DNA from: Prorocentrum cordatum
Lineage: Eukaryota > Sar > Dinophyceae > Prorocentrales > Prorocentraceae
NCBI GenBank assembly: GCA_963575745.1
Contig: CAUYUJ010017853.1
Coordinates: forward strand, 122,001-186,000
Direction of reading: 5' to 3'
Length of the DNA stretch: 64,000 nucleotides
The notes beneath the pieces were generated by a model. The model was given only the letters and a program-made list of their open reading frames with translations, was not told where the DNA came from and did not search any database. Position 1 is the first letter of the stretch. Every line of letters starts with the position of its first letter. Position numbers and translations under genes: made by a program. Positions 48,230 to 58,080 of the stretch are shown here, piece after piece.

Positions 48230-48490
48230 CACCATGCCTTTCGGACATCAAGTGACGTCACGCGGTATTCCAGATCGTGGTTGCCACGGTCCACCTGGGT
48301 CGTTGAGGCGGCCGAGGTTGCTATCGGTACAGCTGGAACCCGCGGGGCGAATCACTGACTCCACTACTATGAAAACAGGTACTACACGTGAGCGCAAAGA
48401 ACACTTGCATCAAACAGTTGCTGCCCAGCACGAACATGCACGTCTGACATTCCCAAACCACATTGCTCACGCAATCGCATGGCCATGTTC
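48230..48490. other. Unassigned spacer
   Basis: Mixed sequence; no repeat family or coding signal recognised. Confidence 0.45.
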
Positions 48491-48494
48491 TAAC

Positions 48495-49110
48495 ACTTGT
48501 TCCTCCTCTCCTCCTCCGCCTCATCCTCCTCCTCCCCCTCCTCCTCCACATTCTGCATTCCCTTCCTCCGTCCTCCTCCTTCCTCCCCCTTGTCCCCACG
48601 ACCTGGAGCCCATCCCCCCACGGCCTGAAACACATGTCTTCATTACCCGCGATAGCGCCCGTTACTGGCCCCGCCCTCCCGCCCCCACCAGGGAACGCGA
48701 GGAAACTGCGCAGGAAGCGGCATTAAAAAGGAACCGAGGGGGAGGGAAGAAGAGGATCGGGGTGGAAAGAGGGAGAGAGGAAGGAAGAATTCCCTGAAAG
48801 GTTCCACACAGAGACAGATCGAGGTAGAGAGGGGGAGGGCAGTATACATATGTACATCTATATATACACATATCCAATCAGTGTGTTTCTACCATCTAGT
48901 AGATATGATGTGCAATCTACGTTGTGCAATATACTCTGGGTGGGATATTAATCGAGGGGAGGGCGACCGACCTTCCGACGGAGCTTTCCCATCCCCCCCT
49001 TCCTCCACCTCGTCCTCCTCCTCCTTCCCCTACTCTGCCTTCTCCCCCGCCTCCTTCTCTTCCTCCTCCTCCTCCAACCCCTCCTCCACCCGTTCCGACA
49101 GCACGTGCCC
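48495..49110 (+). repeat. (CCT)n tracts with unassigned spacer
   Basis: CCT-rich at 48500-48590 and 48990-49095. Between them is a GAGAGGGAG-rich stretch and TATACATA at 48840-48875. Confidence 0.8.
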
Positions 49111-49340
49111 AAACTCCCAGCAGATCCAAGAGGGGGGCCAGAATTGCCCCATCCAGAGAATGTTGTTCGATCTGCGTCCTACAATATGTGTTGTGCAACA
49201 TGTCTTGGGCAATACATGCGGTGCGCAATACATGCGATGCTCTCGACGTGGCAAGATCTGCTGTGCGAAAGCGCCGTAGGCAAAGCCTACTTGGGGACAT
49301 ATCTCAGGCTCCACCTGTTCTAACCTGAGGTCTGGAGAAG
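49111..49340. other. Unassigned spacer with CAATA repeats
   Basis: Short repeats such as CAATACATGCG (49209, 49228) and TGTTGTGCAA. No gene recognised. Confidence 0.45.
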
Positions 49341-49341
49341 T

Positions 49342-49395
49342 AGAGCAGCGGCAGCGTCGGCGGCGGCGGCAGCGGCGGCGGCAGCGCCGCCGAGG
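49342..49395 (+). repeat. (GGC/GCA)n microsatellite
   Basis: GGCGGCGGC with GCA interruptions. Confidence 0.92.
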
Positions 49396-49420
49396 AAAAT
49401 AATACGATGATGACGGAAGC

Positions 49421-49498
49421 GAAGCCGCATGAACATCAACTTTCCAAGGCCCTCTCGGAGCTTCGAAAACTTACGTTTATGCCGCTCTCCTTCTCTTC
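49421..49498 (+). mobile_element. MITE family D, minimal copy
   Basis: GAAGCCGCATGAACATCAAC ... ACGTTTATGCCGCTCTCCTT. Only ~78 bp, almost only the two TIRs. Confidence 0.7.
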
Positions 49499-49504
49499 GG
49501 AATC

Positions 49505-49925
49505 TGGGAGGGGGAGGAGGAAGGGGGAGGAGGAGGAGGAGGAGGCCGAGGCCGAGGCCGGAGGGAGGAGGGGGAGGAGGAGGAGGAGGGAGGAGGAGGG
49601 GGAGGAGGAGGAGGAGGAGGCAAAGCGTAATCGGACGCGCGATCGGCGCTGGCGGCAGGGGATGCGGCGGCAGCGGCGGCGGCGGCGGCAACGTCCGCGG
49701 CGCGAGCGGCAGGGACCCGGGAGGGCCGCGGCGACCACGGCTGCAGCGGCAGGCGGCGGTGGCTGCGGCAGCGGCGCATGACGGGGTGCGCAGAGTCGCG
49801 GGGCTCCGGCGCCTCCTCCTCCTCCTCCTCCTCCTCTCCCTCCTCCGCCTCCTCCTCCTCCTCCTCCTCCTCCGCCTCCTCCTCCTCCTCCTCCTCCTCC
49901 GCCTCCTCCTCCTCCTCCTCCCCGT
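49505..49925 (+). repeat. (GGA)n, (CGG)n and (CCT)n tracts
   Basis: GGA at 49505-49625, GGCGGCA at 49650-49780 and CCT/CCG at 49810-49925, so the purine-rich strand switches within 300 bp. Confidence 0.93.
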
Positions 49926-49927
49926 TC

Positions 49928-50045
49928 CGGCGCCTCGCGGGCCGCCCCGGGCGCGGGGCCGGGCGGGAGCGGCGGCGAGAACTCGTGCGGCACGGAGGAC
50001 CACTCCACGCGCGCCGGCAGCGAGGCCTGCTCCTCCTCGCCCCGG
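49928..50045 (-). CDS. Candidate exon fragment, Pro/Ala-rich
   Basis: The minus strand reads EEEQASLPARVEWSSVPHEF, then SPPLPPGPAPGAAREAPE, lying between a CCT tract and a GGGGA tract. Other frames are Arg/Pro-rich. No family. Confidence 0.35.
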
Positions 50046-50175
50046 GAGGGGGGGGGAGGAGGGGGAGGCGCGGGCGAGGGCGAGGGCGAGGGGAGGGGAT
50101 GGGCGGGAGGGGAGGGGAGGGGAGGGCGAGGGCGAGGAGGGAGGGGAGGGGAGGGGAGGGGGAGGGGCGAGGCGC
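50046..50175 (+). repeat. GGGGA/GGGCGA min-satellite
   Basis: GGAGGGGAGGGG and GGGCGAGGGCGAG repeats; G-quadruplex prone. Confidence 0.92.
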
Positions 50176-50312
50176 GGCTCGGGGGCTCGAGGGTCGCGGC
50201 TCGGGCCTCCGCGGGGAGCGAGGGCGGAGGGTCGCCAGCCGGGATCGGGCATCGAGGCTCGAGGACGGAGGCGCGAGCGCTCCGAAGGACCGAAGGTCGA
50301 GACTCGAGAGCT

Positions 50313-50352
<40 letters not shown>

Positions 50353-50574
50353 CTGCAGTGCTGGGCATCGTGGGGCGCCGTCGTGGCCACGGCGCGAGGC
50401 GCCTCGAGCGCCGAGCCCGAGCGCACCTGCAGGACCGCGCCAGGAGACGTGCCCTCCGAGGGAGGGACCCGCGCACGCCGTCGAGCACAGCGCCGCCGCA
50501 CGCGCCCCGCCGCCTTCGGGCTCGGTGGTCCGACGCCATCTCCGCCCGTCTCGGGGAGCCGGCGGGGACTGCCC
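50176..50574. other. GC-rich island with (TA)n
   Basis: 50176-50305 has GGGTCGCGGCTCGGG/GGCTCGAGG repeats. (TA)16 lies at 50312-50344. 50360-50574 is open on both strands and may be exonic, strand unknown. Confidence 0.45.
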
Positions 50575-50742
50575 GACAACAAATGTTGTCCCAAACCAAC
50601 AGCGGCCGCTGTTGGGCAGGCGGCCTTCTGTCTCGAACGGACGCAGGCCGCGGCGGCGTGGACAGCGGATCCTGCTCAAAGTGAACAAGAACTGCTGTAG
50701 GGCCTTGTACCCATTCTTTCCGTGCCCATTTCGGGCGTCCAG
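50575..50742 (+). mobile_element. MITE family H, copy 4
   Basis: The palindrome CCAACAGCGGCCGCTGTTGG is intact at 50596-50615. The right TIR is complete (CCATTTCGGGCGTCCA); the left TIR is lost. Confidence 0.82.
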
Positions 50743-50744
50743 AG

Positions 50745-50940
50745 TACGGAAGCACAGCGTGTCGGGCGGGCCGGGAGCCCTGCTCCTCCGAACGGGCAGC
50801 CCCGCGCCGTCCAGGAGAAGAAGGAGAAGACCGACTGCCGATGGCTCCCCGCCCGGCCAGAGGCCCCTGCCACCAAGAAGACGCGCCGAACAGGACTTGC
50901 CTACGAGACCGCTGTCCCGCGCGAAAGAGAACAAATATTG
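50745..50940. other. Coding-like island, strand unresolved
   Basis: The plus strand reads GSPAPPNGQPRAVQEKKEKT, then RTGLAYETAVPREREQ. The minus strand is also open (GEPSAVGLLLLLLDGAGLPV). It abuts the GT tract. Confidence 0.3.
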
Positions 50941-50944
50941 TACA

Positions 50945-52820
50945 TACATGTGTCTGTGTGCGTGTGTATGTATGTATGTATGTATGTATGTATGTATGTG
51001 TGTATGTGTGTATGTGTGTATGTGTGTATGTGTGTATGTATGTATGTGTGTTGTGTGGGTTGTATGTTGGGTGTGGTGTGCGTTGCGTGTTGTGTGTGTG
51101 CGTTGTGTGCTGTGGTGTGCACTGCGTGTTGTGTGCGTGTGCTGTGTGTTGTGTGTTGTGTGTTGTGTGAATTGTGTGTTGTGTGTGCGAGCGTGTGTGT
51201 GTTGAGTGTGTCGTGTGTGCGTGTGTTGGGTTGTGTTATGTTGTGTGTGTTGTGTGCTGTGTGTAGTGCGTGTGTGTTGTGTGTGTTGTGTGTGTTGTGT
51301 GATGTGTGAGGTGTGTTATACGTGTGGTGTGTTGTGTGTTGTGTGTTGTGGATTGTGTGTTGTGTGTTGTGTGCGTGTAGTGTGTTTGCTGTGTTGTGGG
51401 TCCGTTGTATGTATGGTGTGTGGATTATGTGTTGTGCCTGCGTGTGTGTTGTGTGTTGTGTGTGTTGTGTGTGTCGTGTGTTGTGTGTGTGTGTGTCGTG
51501 TGTTGTGTGTGTGATGTGCGTGGTGTGTTATGCGTTGCGTGTTGTGTGTCTTGTGTGCTGTGTGTTGTGTATTGTGTGGTTTGTGGTCTGTGCTGTGTGT
51601 GGTGTATTGTGTGTGATGCGTTGCGCGTTGTGTGTAATGTGGTGTGTGTGCAGTGTGCTGTGCGTAGCGTGTGTGCTGTGTTGTATACATGCATGCTTGT
51701 GAGAGTATGTATGTACGTCTGTATAAATGTCTTTACGTGTGTTGAGGGTGGCGTAAAGAGGAGTGTGTGTGTGTGTGTTGTGCGTAGCGTCTGTTGTGTG
51801 TTGTGTGCGTGTGTGTGTGTTGTGTGTTGTGTGCTGTGTGTAGTGTGTGTGTGTTTGTGCGTGTGTGTGTTGAGTGTGTTGTGTGTGGTGTGTGTGTTGT
51901 GTGTTGTCTGTGCTGTGTGTGATGTGTGGTGTGCGTGCGTGTGTGTTGTGTGTGGTGTTGTGTGTGGTGTTGTGTGTGGTGTTGTGTGTGGTGCTGTGTG
52001 TGGTGTCTGTGTGTGTACTATGTTGTGTTGTGTGGTGTGTGTGGTGTGTTGTGTGTGGTGTGTTGTGTGCTGTGTGTTGTGTGCTGTGTGGTGTGTGTTG
52101 TGTGGTGTGTGTTCTGCGTTGTGTGTAATGTTTGTGGTGTGCGTGCTGTGCTGTGGGTGCGTTGTGTTGTGTGTTGTGTATGTATGTATGTCTGTATGTG
52201 TGTATGTATGTATGCATGCATGCATGCATGTATGTATGCATGTATGTATGTGTGCGTGTATGCGATTATACGTGTGTGTGTGTGTTGTGTGTATGTTGTG
52301 TGCTGTGTTGTGTGGTGTGTGATGTGTGTTGTGTGTGCTATGTGAACGTTGCCTGTGCAATGCATGCTGTGTGCTGAGTGCTGTGTGCTGTGTGTGAATT
52401 GTGTTGTGTGTTGTGTGTTGTGTTGTGTGTTGTGGTGTGCGGTCGGTGTGTGTGTGTATTTTGTGTGTTGTGTGTTTTGTGTTGCGTGTTGTGTGTGGTG
52501 CGATGTGTGTTGTGCGTTGTAGGCAGTGTGTTGTGTATTGTGTTGACTGGTGTGTGTTTGTGTGTGGTGTGTTGTGGGTTGTGGGTTGTGTGTTGTGTGT
52601 TGTCTGGGTGTGTGGGTGTCTGGGTGTGTGGGTGTGTGTAGGTGTGTGGGTGTGTGGGTGCGGGTGTGCGTGTTCGTGTGCGTGTGCGCGTGAGCGTGCG
52701 CGTGCACGCGCGTGCGCGTGCGCGTGTGGGTGGGTGTGGGTGTGGGTGTGGGTGTGGGTGTGGGTGTGGGTGTTGGTGTGGGTGGAGTGTGTGGGTGGTT
52801 GTGTGTGGTGTGTGTGTTTG

Positions 52821-52851
<31 letters not shown>

Positions 52852-52860
52852 TTGTGCGTG
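50945..52860 (+). repeat. 1.9-kb GT-rich tract
   Basis: TATG(TG)n to 51050, then GTGTTGTGTGC-type sequence to 52640, ATGC/ATGT at 52175-52260, GGGTGT at 52605-52800 and (TA)n at 52820-52842. Cys/Val-rich or His/Thr-rich frames of hundreds of codons are artefacts. Confidence 0.97.
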
Positions 52861-53035
52861 TGCCAGTGGGGCCTTTGGTGGAGCTCCCTATGGGACCACG
52901 AAGCGCAGTACTGGGTGCGGGGGGCAAGGGGCACTGATAGGAGGAGGAAGGGCAGGAGGAAGGAGAGGAGACGAGAGGAGATGAGACGCGAGGCGCGTCT
53001 CTCTCCGAAGCGAGAACCGCACACCACAGGATGGT
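52860..53035 (-). repeat. Repeat family Q, inverted copy
   Basis: The complement of CGTGGTCCCATAGGGAGCTC and ACCATCCTGTGGTGTGCGGT, as in 25786-26205, with a GAGGAGA-rich middle. Confidence 0.78.
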
Positions 53036-53039
53036 CGGG

Positions 53040-53312
53040 AGCAATCGGGAGCGAGGCGGTGCCGCAGCTCGCTCCGCGGCCTCAGCGTAAGCCTCCCCGG
53101 GCCGTCGGCTGACGTTCGCGGAGGCCTCTACGAACCCCTCGTTGCGTCCACAGAGAGCCCCGTCCGCGGCCCCGCGCTCGAGCCCAGCACGTGCGCAGAT
53201 GGCGAGGCGCGGCCGCAGCTCGCTCCGCGGACCGCCTGGGCGCCGTTCAGGCTCTGTCTCGAGGCCCGAGTCCTCGGAGAGCCCTCCAAGCACGCCTGGG
53301 GAAAGGGACCAG
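53040..53312 (-). CDS. Candidate exon, Ala/Glu/Arg-rich protein fragment
   Basis: The minus strand is open for about 90 codons with natural composition: EDSGLETEPERRPGGPRSEL, then LAICARAGLERGAADGALCG and NEGFVEASANVSRRPGEAYA. It lies between fold-back Z and repeat Q. The plus strand has shorter open stretches. No domain recognised. Both exon boundaries are undefined because the frame continues into neighbouring repeats. Confidence 0.42.
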
Positions 53313-53321
53313 ATTCGCAGA

Positions 53322-53473
53322 GGGCATCTACATGCCACCACCGTGCCAAGGCAGGGCCATCCTGGGCCCCAGGATGGTGTCATACGCCCTCCTGGCCGAG
53401 GCCAAGAGGGTCTACACACCATCCTGGAGCCCAGGATGGCCCTGGCCTGGCACGGTGGTGGTGTATAGATGCC
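53322..53473 (+). mobile_element. Fold-back element Z (J-like)
   Basis: GGCATCTACATGCCACCACC and, inverted, GGTGGTGGTGTATAGATGCC, with a second arm pair ATCCTGGGCCCCAGGAT / ATCCTGGAGCCCAGGAT. The centre CATACGCCCTCCTGGCC resembles J2 (AATACGCCCTCCTACC). Confidence 0.88.
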
Positions 53474-54409
53474 TTCGTCGGACCAGAAGCCCCACGAAGC
53501 CAGGACAAGGCAGCCTATCGGGCCTCCATGCGTCCACAGACGCAGTCCAGGGCAACGAACAAGCAAGACCATGGCATTCTTGCCAGGGAGTCTTTCATTT
53601 CAGCAGTCCCCCAACAGTGCCTGGGCGCAGGACCAAGATTTGAGGGGAAGCGAGGCGAACCTTCAAATCTTGCACATATATATATATATATATATATATA
53701 TAGGAGAGAGCGAGATATCACGTGTAGATGTGTGTAAATGTACAATCTATGACTCTGCATATGTATATATATATATATATAATGGAAAATTGGAGGCAGA
53801 GGGAGGTGCCCCAAACACTCGCCAACACATGTATTTCGACCAGTCGTCGAGCCCATGGCCCTAGTGGGCGAGCACGGGCCACGCACTGCCGCGTCTGCGC
53901 GTATAACAGATCGCGCGCCGGAACACGTGTCCGCACGCAGCGCTCGAACAAATGCCAGCGCACGTCCTTCCGACACAACAGCACCGTAAGCAAAGCTGGA
54001 CATGAAAAGCTGAGCCACCGTCGTGGCGACTCTGGGCAGTGAGGTGTAACGCAAGTAAGCTGACCCTCTAGATGGGGTGCTTTAGGTACTCATTGCCTGG
54101 AAACGTGCCGTGTAACCGCGCCGCACCTGACACATCCAATTGAAATCACCCTTGGAGGCTACTCTGGAGCACTGGTCCCTGTTGCACTCAATATGCGGTA
54201 CACCGTGCTCTGATTGATGATTGATAGATGGCTGTCGGAAAGGTTGGCCAGGCCTCTCATTATGTGGGCGGGATGGTGACGGATACCCACCCCCGCGGAG
54301 AAAGGAAGCTTGGAAAACGAATGCTGTTGACCGCTGCTGTTCCGCAATCCCCATAAACCCTGCACCCGAAGAAGCCATCACCACTACTCGACGCCACCCC
54401 GCATTGTCT
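53474..54409. other. Unassigned region with (TA)n tracts
   Basis: (TA)n at 53677-53702 and 53761-53780. The rest shows no repeat family recognised here and no convincing coding signal. Confidence 0.45.
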
Positions 54410-54512
54410 CCCTGTGTGCCGCCTTCGTCTTCCCCCCCATTTCCCATGTTTCCCCACATTTCCTGGGAGCGGCGATTTTGGTGTCTGTGTATTTCTCCCG
54501 CCCCCTAAGAAC
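54410..54512 (+). repeat. Repeat family T, copy 4 (3' part)
   Basis: GTCTTCCCCCCCATTTCCCA, TTTCCTGGGAGCGGCGATTT and GTGTCTGTGTATTTCTCCC. Confidence 0.75.
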
Positions 54513-54539
54513 ATGTCGGATTCCGCGCGGGTGTGTGGG

Positions 54540-54772
54540 ATCAGCGCTGGTGAGTTTTTTTTATTCAGCGTTTCGACAGTGGGCGGCAAGGGGGGGGGTC
54601 TGGCTCCAGACCTCTGCTTAGTGCGACCGTTTGCAAGAGTGCGGCCTGAGGGGGAGACTCCGCCCGCTCGAAACAGGCGCCCAAAAACAGCCAAGATCTA
54701 CTCCGTGGGGGAAGGAGGGACGGCTTTTGGGGGGCCCGCGCCGACCGGCAACACAAGGCATAAACAAAAAGA
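54540..54772 (+). repeat. Repeat family S, copy 2
   Basis: GTTTCGACAGTGGGCGGCAA, GTCTGGCTCCAGACC, ACAGGCGCCC and CCGCGCCGACCGGCAACAC. Uninterrupted at the G-run. Confidence 0.83.
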
Positions 54773-54861
54773 CATCGCCTGACAGATCGCGCCCCAGGGG
54801 CGGCACCAGCAGCCGATCCGCGGAACCTGCGCCCACCTCCGAAACCTTTTGTTGCTTAGAG

Positions 54862-55097
54862 GCCTCCTGGGTGGGATCGGAGCAGATGGGGTCGGAGGAT
54901 CGAGCCGCATCGCCGATGCATCGGCGATGTATCGGCGATGCATCGGCGATGCACTGGCGATGCATCGTCGACGTCGGCGAAGCATTGGCGACGTCGACCT
55001 GAAGCAAATCGGGCCCTACATCGAGCCGCATCGGCGATGCATCGACGATGCGGCGCGATCCTCCGACCCCATCTACTCCGACCGCATCTAGGAGGCC
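54862..55097 (+). mobile_element. MITE family O, copy 3
   Basis: GCCTCCTGGGTGGGATCGGA ... CCGCATCTAGGAGGCC; GATGCATCGGCGATG repeats inside; TAGAG on both sides (54857-54861, 55098-55102). Confidence 0.87.
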
Positions 55098-55238
55098 TAG
55101 AGATACCGCCGCTCCGCTCCCCGAACCCCTCCCGGGGAGCGCTCTGACCCAGAATCTCGAGGCGGGCCCAGCGGTGGCGACGAGGGCTGCCCAGGAGGCC
55201 CAGAGACCGGCAGGCGAGGGAAGGGCACAGCGGTATAG

Positions 55239-55491
55239 GGCTTAGTGGGCCCTGGAAACGACAAAACACTTTTTTTTACCGGTTCCGTTTTGCCTTTTTT
55301 TTACCGGTTCCGACGCCGTTTTTTGACCTGTTCCGTCGCCGTTCTTTCACCGGCTCCGGCTCCGGTTCCAATCCTGGAGCCGTCTTTGCTGCCGTTTTCG
55401 GTCGCCGTTTTTTTGCCGCTTCCATGCTCAAGGGACATTTTTCTGGGAAGCGGTGAGAAAACTGCCCTGCCGTTTCCGGGGCCCACAAAGG
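55239..55491 (+). mobile_element. Element R, copy 1
   Basis: GTGGGCCCTGGAAACGAC ... GTTTCCGGGGCCCAC. The inside is a GGTTCCG(T/G)CGCCGTTTTT tandem (~18 bp). Copy 2 at 58174. Confidence 0.85.
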
Positions 55492-55734
55492 TCTCACAGG
55501 AGGTGGGGTGCTCCACTTCGGCGGCTCGCGGCCGCAGAGAGTCAGCTCTGATGGAGCGCTGCGAGTACAGACGGGGTCCTGAAGAAGGAACCCTTTTCGT
55601 TGGGGAGGGGCTCCGTGTTCCTTAATTGTTTCGCAGCTTGCCTTGGATTTTCCTTAGGTTATCGATACGAAATCGAAGTTCAACTTTGGGAAAATAGGGG
55701 CCTCGTCCCTTATTTAGGGTTCCTTAGGTCAACG

Positions 55735-55783
55735 CGGTGAAGCGGTGAGAAAACTGCCCTGCCGCTTCCGGGGCCCACAAAGG
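55735..55783 (+). mobile_element. Element R, 3' end fragment
   Basis: GCGGTGAGAAAACTGCCCTG and CCGCTTCCGGGGCCCACAAA, identical in type to the right end of R1. Confidence 0.75.
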
Positions 55784-55799
55784 TATAGGGGTCCCTTTT

Positions 55800-55922
55800 T
55801 CCTCCTCCGAGTCTTCACGCCGTGCCTCCCTCTGCGAGGCTCCTCTTCGAGGTCCACCTGGCCGCTCGGCGGCCCGGCGCTGGCCGACGCCCAGCGCGGT
55901 TCGGAGCGGCGGCAGACGGGGG
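55800..55922 (-). other. Coding-like island left of E7
   Basis: The minus strand reads CRRSEPRWASASAGPPSGQV, then DLEEEPRRG. If E7 is removed, it joins a second open block at 56117-56225 (minus: RSARAASAPPPPAAEPP). Confidence 0.33.
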
Positions 55923-56115
55923 TCATGTCGGGCCTGTCCCCCTACCAGGGGGTATTTGCGTCGAAAAAATGAGACTACACCAGAAATACCAGGAAGGGTC
56001 GAAAAATATCCCCAAAATCGTCCCCAGGCGATTGTTGGACCATTGTTTGATTATTTTGCTGGGTATTCTTTCTCTGTCGTCGCAAATCTCCCTGTAGGGG
56101 GACAGGCCCGACTTC
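55923..56115 (+). mobile_element. MITE family E, copy 7 (perfect 9-bp TSD)
   Basis: TCATGTCGGGCCTGTCCCCC ... GGGGGACAGGCCCGACTTC with TSD AGACGGGGG (55914-55922 and 56116-56124). Read on plus it starts GTCGGG and ends CTTCAG, so it could be spliced as a GT-AG intron. Confidence 0.9.
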
Positions 56116-56234
56116 AGACGGGGGCGCGGACGCACCCATTGGAGCACGGTGGGGCGCAACGGGGGAATGGGGGGCTCGGCCGCGGGGGGGGGGGGGGCAG
56201 AGGCGGCGCGCGCGCTTCGGAGCACCTTCAGCTC

Positions 56235-56555
56235 CCCTCCTCCTCCTCCTCCTCCTCCTCTCTCCCTCCCCCTCCTCCTCCTCCTCCTCCTCCCTCCTAA
56301 CCTCCTCCTCCTCCTCCTCCTCCTCCTCCTCCTTCCCCCCTCCTCCTCCTCCCCCTCCCCTCCTCCTCCTCCTCTCCTCCTCCTCGTTCTCCTCCTCCTC
56401 TCCTCCTCCTCCTCTCTCCTCCGCTCCCCTCTGCCCCTTGTCCCCTTGTCCTTGTTGTGTCCCTCCCTCCTCCTCCTCCTCCTCCTCATCCTCCTCATCC
56501 TCCTGCTCCCCATCCTCCTGCTCCTCGTCCCCCTCCTCCTCCTCGCAAGAGCGCC
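56235..56555 (+). repeat. (CCT)n tract
   Basis: Long CCT/CTC run with AACC and CCCCT interruptions. Confidence 0.95.
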
Positions 56556-56885
56556 CGACCACGTCACGGATCCTGCCAGGGCAAATCCCGGGCCGAAGGC
56601 TGGTGCTCGCGCCCTCGACTGGCGCGCCCGTGCAGTGCAGTCAAGACGTGCATTAAGGACGGGCGGTAAGGACGCAAGAGCCCTGGAGGCCGAAATTGTG
56701 ATTTTTTTGGGGGGGGGCAGCGGACGACCAAAGAAAACGGCAGAGGACGGGCCGCAGAGGCAATTACACGAGGGTGCCACAGAACACGCACGCGTAATCA
56801 CGATGCGCATCGCCTGCAATGGTGCAGAAAATCATCCTGGCGAATGACCCAGCCATGTGCAGTTGTGAATAGCGCGGTTGTGAAT
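56556..56885. other. Unassigned spacer
   Basis: G-run at 56708-56718; no gene or repeat family seen. Confidence 0.45.
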
Positions 56886-57315
56886 GTCCTTATTGGTAGA
56901 GCCCGTTAAGGGACCACAAAAAATGCAAGGGGTGTGCCGAACCGGGTGCGGCGGCGCCATGTGGACGCATCCGCTGGGGTCTTCGGTGGAGCCCCCGCCG
57001 GGGCCACGAAAAGTGCAAGGGGTGTGCCGAAACGGGCGCGGCGGTGCCATTCGAACGCAGCCACAGTGGCCTTCGTGGAGCTCGACGTGGAGACACGAAA
57101 GGGGTGAAGTATGTGCTGAAACGGGTGCGGCGGCGCCATGCGAGCGCAGCCACTGGGGCCTTCTGTGGAACTCCATAATAGGGCCACTAAACGTGTGAGG
57201 GGTGTGCCGAAACGGGTGCGGCGGCGCCACGCGAGCGCAGCCGCTGGGGCCTTCGGTGGAACCCTCTTGTGGGGCCACGAAGCGTGTGAGGGGTGTGCCG
57301 AAACAGAAACGTGCG
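56886..57315 (-). repeat. Repeat family Q array, inverted
   Basis: About five ~90-bp units (GGGTGCGGCGGCGCCATG, GGCCTTC(G/T)GTGGA, GGGCCAC(G/T)AAA, GTGTGAGGGGTGTGCCGAAA). Confidence 0.88.
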
Positions 57316-57419
57316 GAGGGCAGAAACAGCAACGGCAGAGATGGGAAGAAAGCAGACGGAGCGGGAAGAGCTGGGAGGGACGCGGGGCGCTGTCGCTGCA
57401 GAGCGTGGACCTCGTTGGG

Positions 57420-57600
57420 AAAACGTGTACGCTGCGCAACAGCACATGTTGCCCCAAACCCACAGCGGCCGCTGGTGGGCAGGCGACCTTTTTGGTCTCC
57501 GACGGACAACGTCCGAGTCGATGCTGGCAGCGAGTCCTGCTCAAACTGGGCCAGACACGCTGCTGGGATTAATCCATCCTTTTATCGGGCGGACGTACAC
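57420..57600 (+). mobile_element. MITE family H, copy 5 (diverged)
   Basis: CAACAGCACATGTTGCCCCA, CCACAGCGGCCGCTGGTGGG and ATCGGGCGGACGTAC. TIRs diverged. Confidence 0.7.
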
Positions 57601-57604
57601 CTAG

Positions 57605-57868
57605 GGTAAGAGCAGAGGTGGGGTTAGAGGAGAATCGCTCAATGTGCCTTCTGGGAAAAAAGGCATCGTGGACATCCAACTGGTTTCGTTCCCGAACCTT
57701 GTGATGTCATGACAATGCACACCCTAACAATCCTACCATTGAATGAAGCAAATGTCCTCCAATGTTTGAAACATGTTCTAATAATGTCAAAGCATGTTTG
57801 TTCAACAAGTTTAGACATGTGTAAAACATGATTAAGCTGGACACCTGGAAATGATTTGGCAGCACGCT
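57605..57868. other. AT-richer spacer with ACATG motifs
   Basis: AAACATGTTCTAATAATGTC, AAGCATGTTTG and TTTAGACATGTGTAAAACAT give loose inverted repeats. No gene recognised. Confidence 0.5.
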
Positions 57869-57869
57869 T

Positions 57870-58080
57870 CCTCTCCATTGATCGTCGTCCACAGCCCTAA
57901 CCCCACCTCGGCACAACACCCCCTCGGCGAACCCCCGCTGTTCAGCACCCGACCTCGACGGTACTCCTCGGGACTTCGCCGGGGCCCCGCCGGCCTCGTC
58001 CAGGCACTCCTCCGCCGGCCCCGCCGCTCGCCGCGGCGCGGCCTCGAAACCGCCCGCGCCCTCCATCGGCTGCAGGGGGG
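57870..58080 (-). CDS. Candidate exon fragment, unknown protein
   Basis: The minus strand is open for about 68 codons: MEGAGGFEAAPRRAAGPAEE, CLDEAGGAPAKSRGVPSRSG, then FAEGVLCRGGVRAVDDDQ. The plus strand in register is Arg-rich (RRPRRSPRRGLETARAL). High GC at third positions. Neighbours are an AT-rich spacer and element R2. No family recognised. Confidence 0.42.

Noticed and set aside
51425-53572. A 715-codon minus-strand open frame
   Set aside because: About two thirds is the antisense of the GT tract (His/Thr runs). Only the 53040-53312 part looks protein-like and is reported alone.
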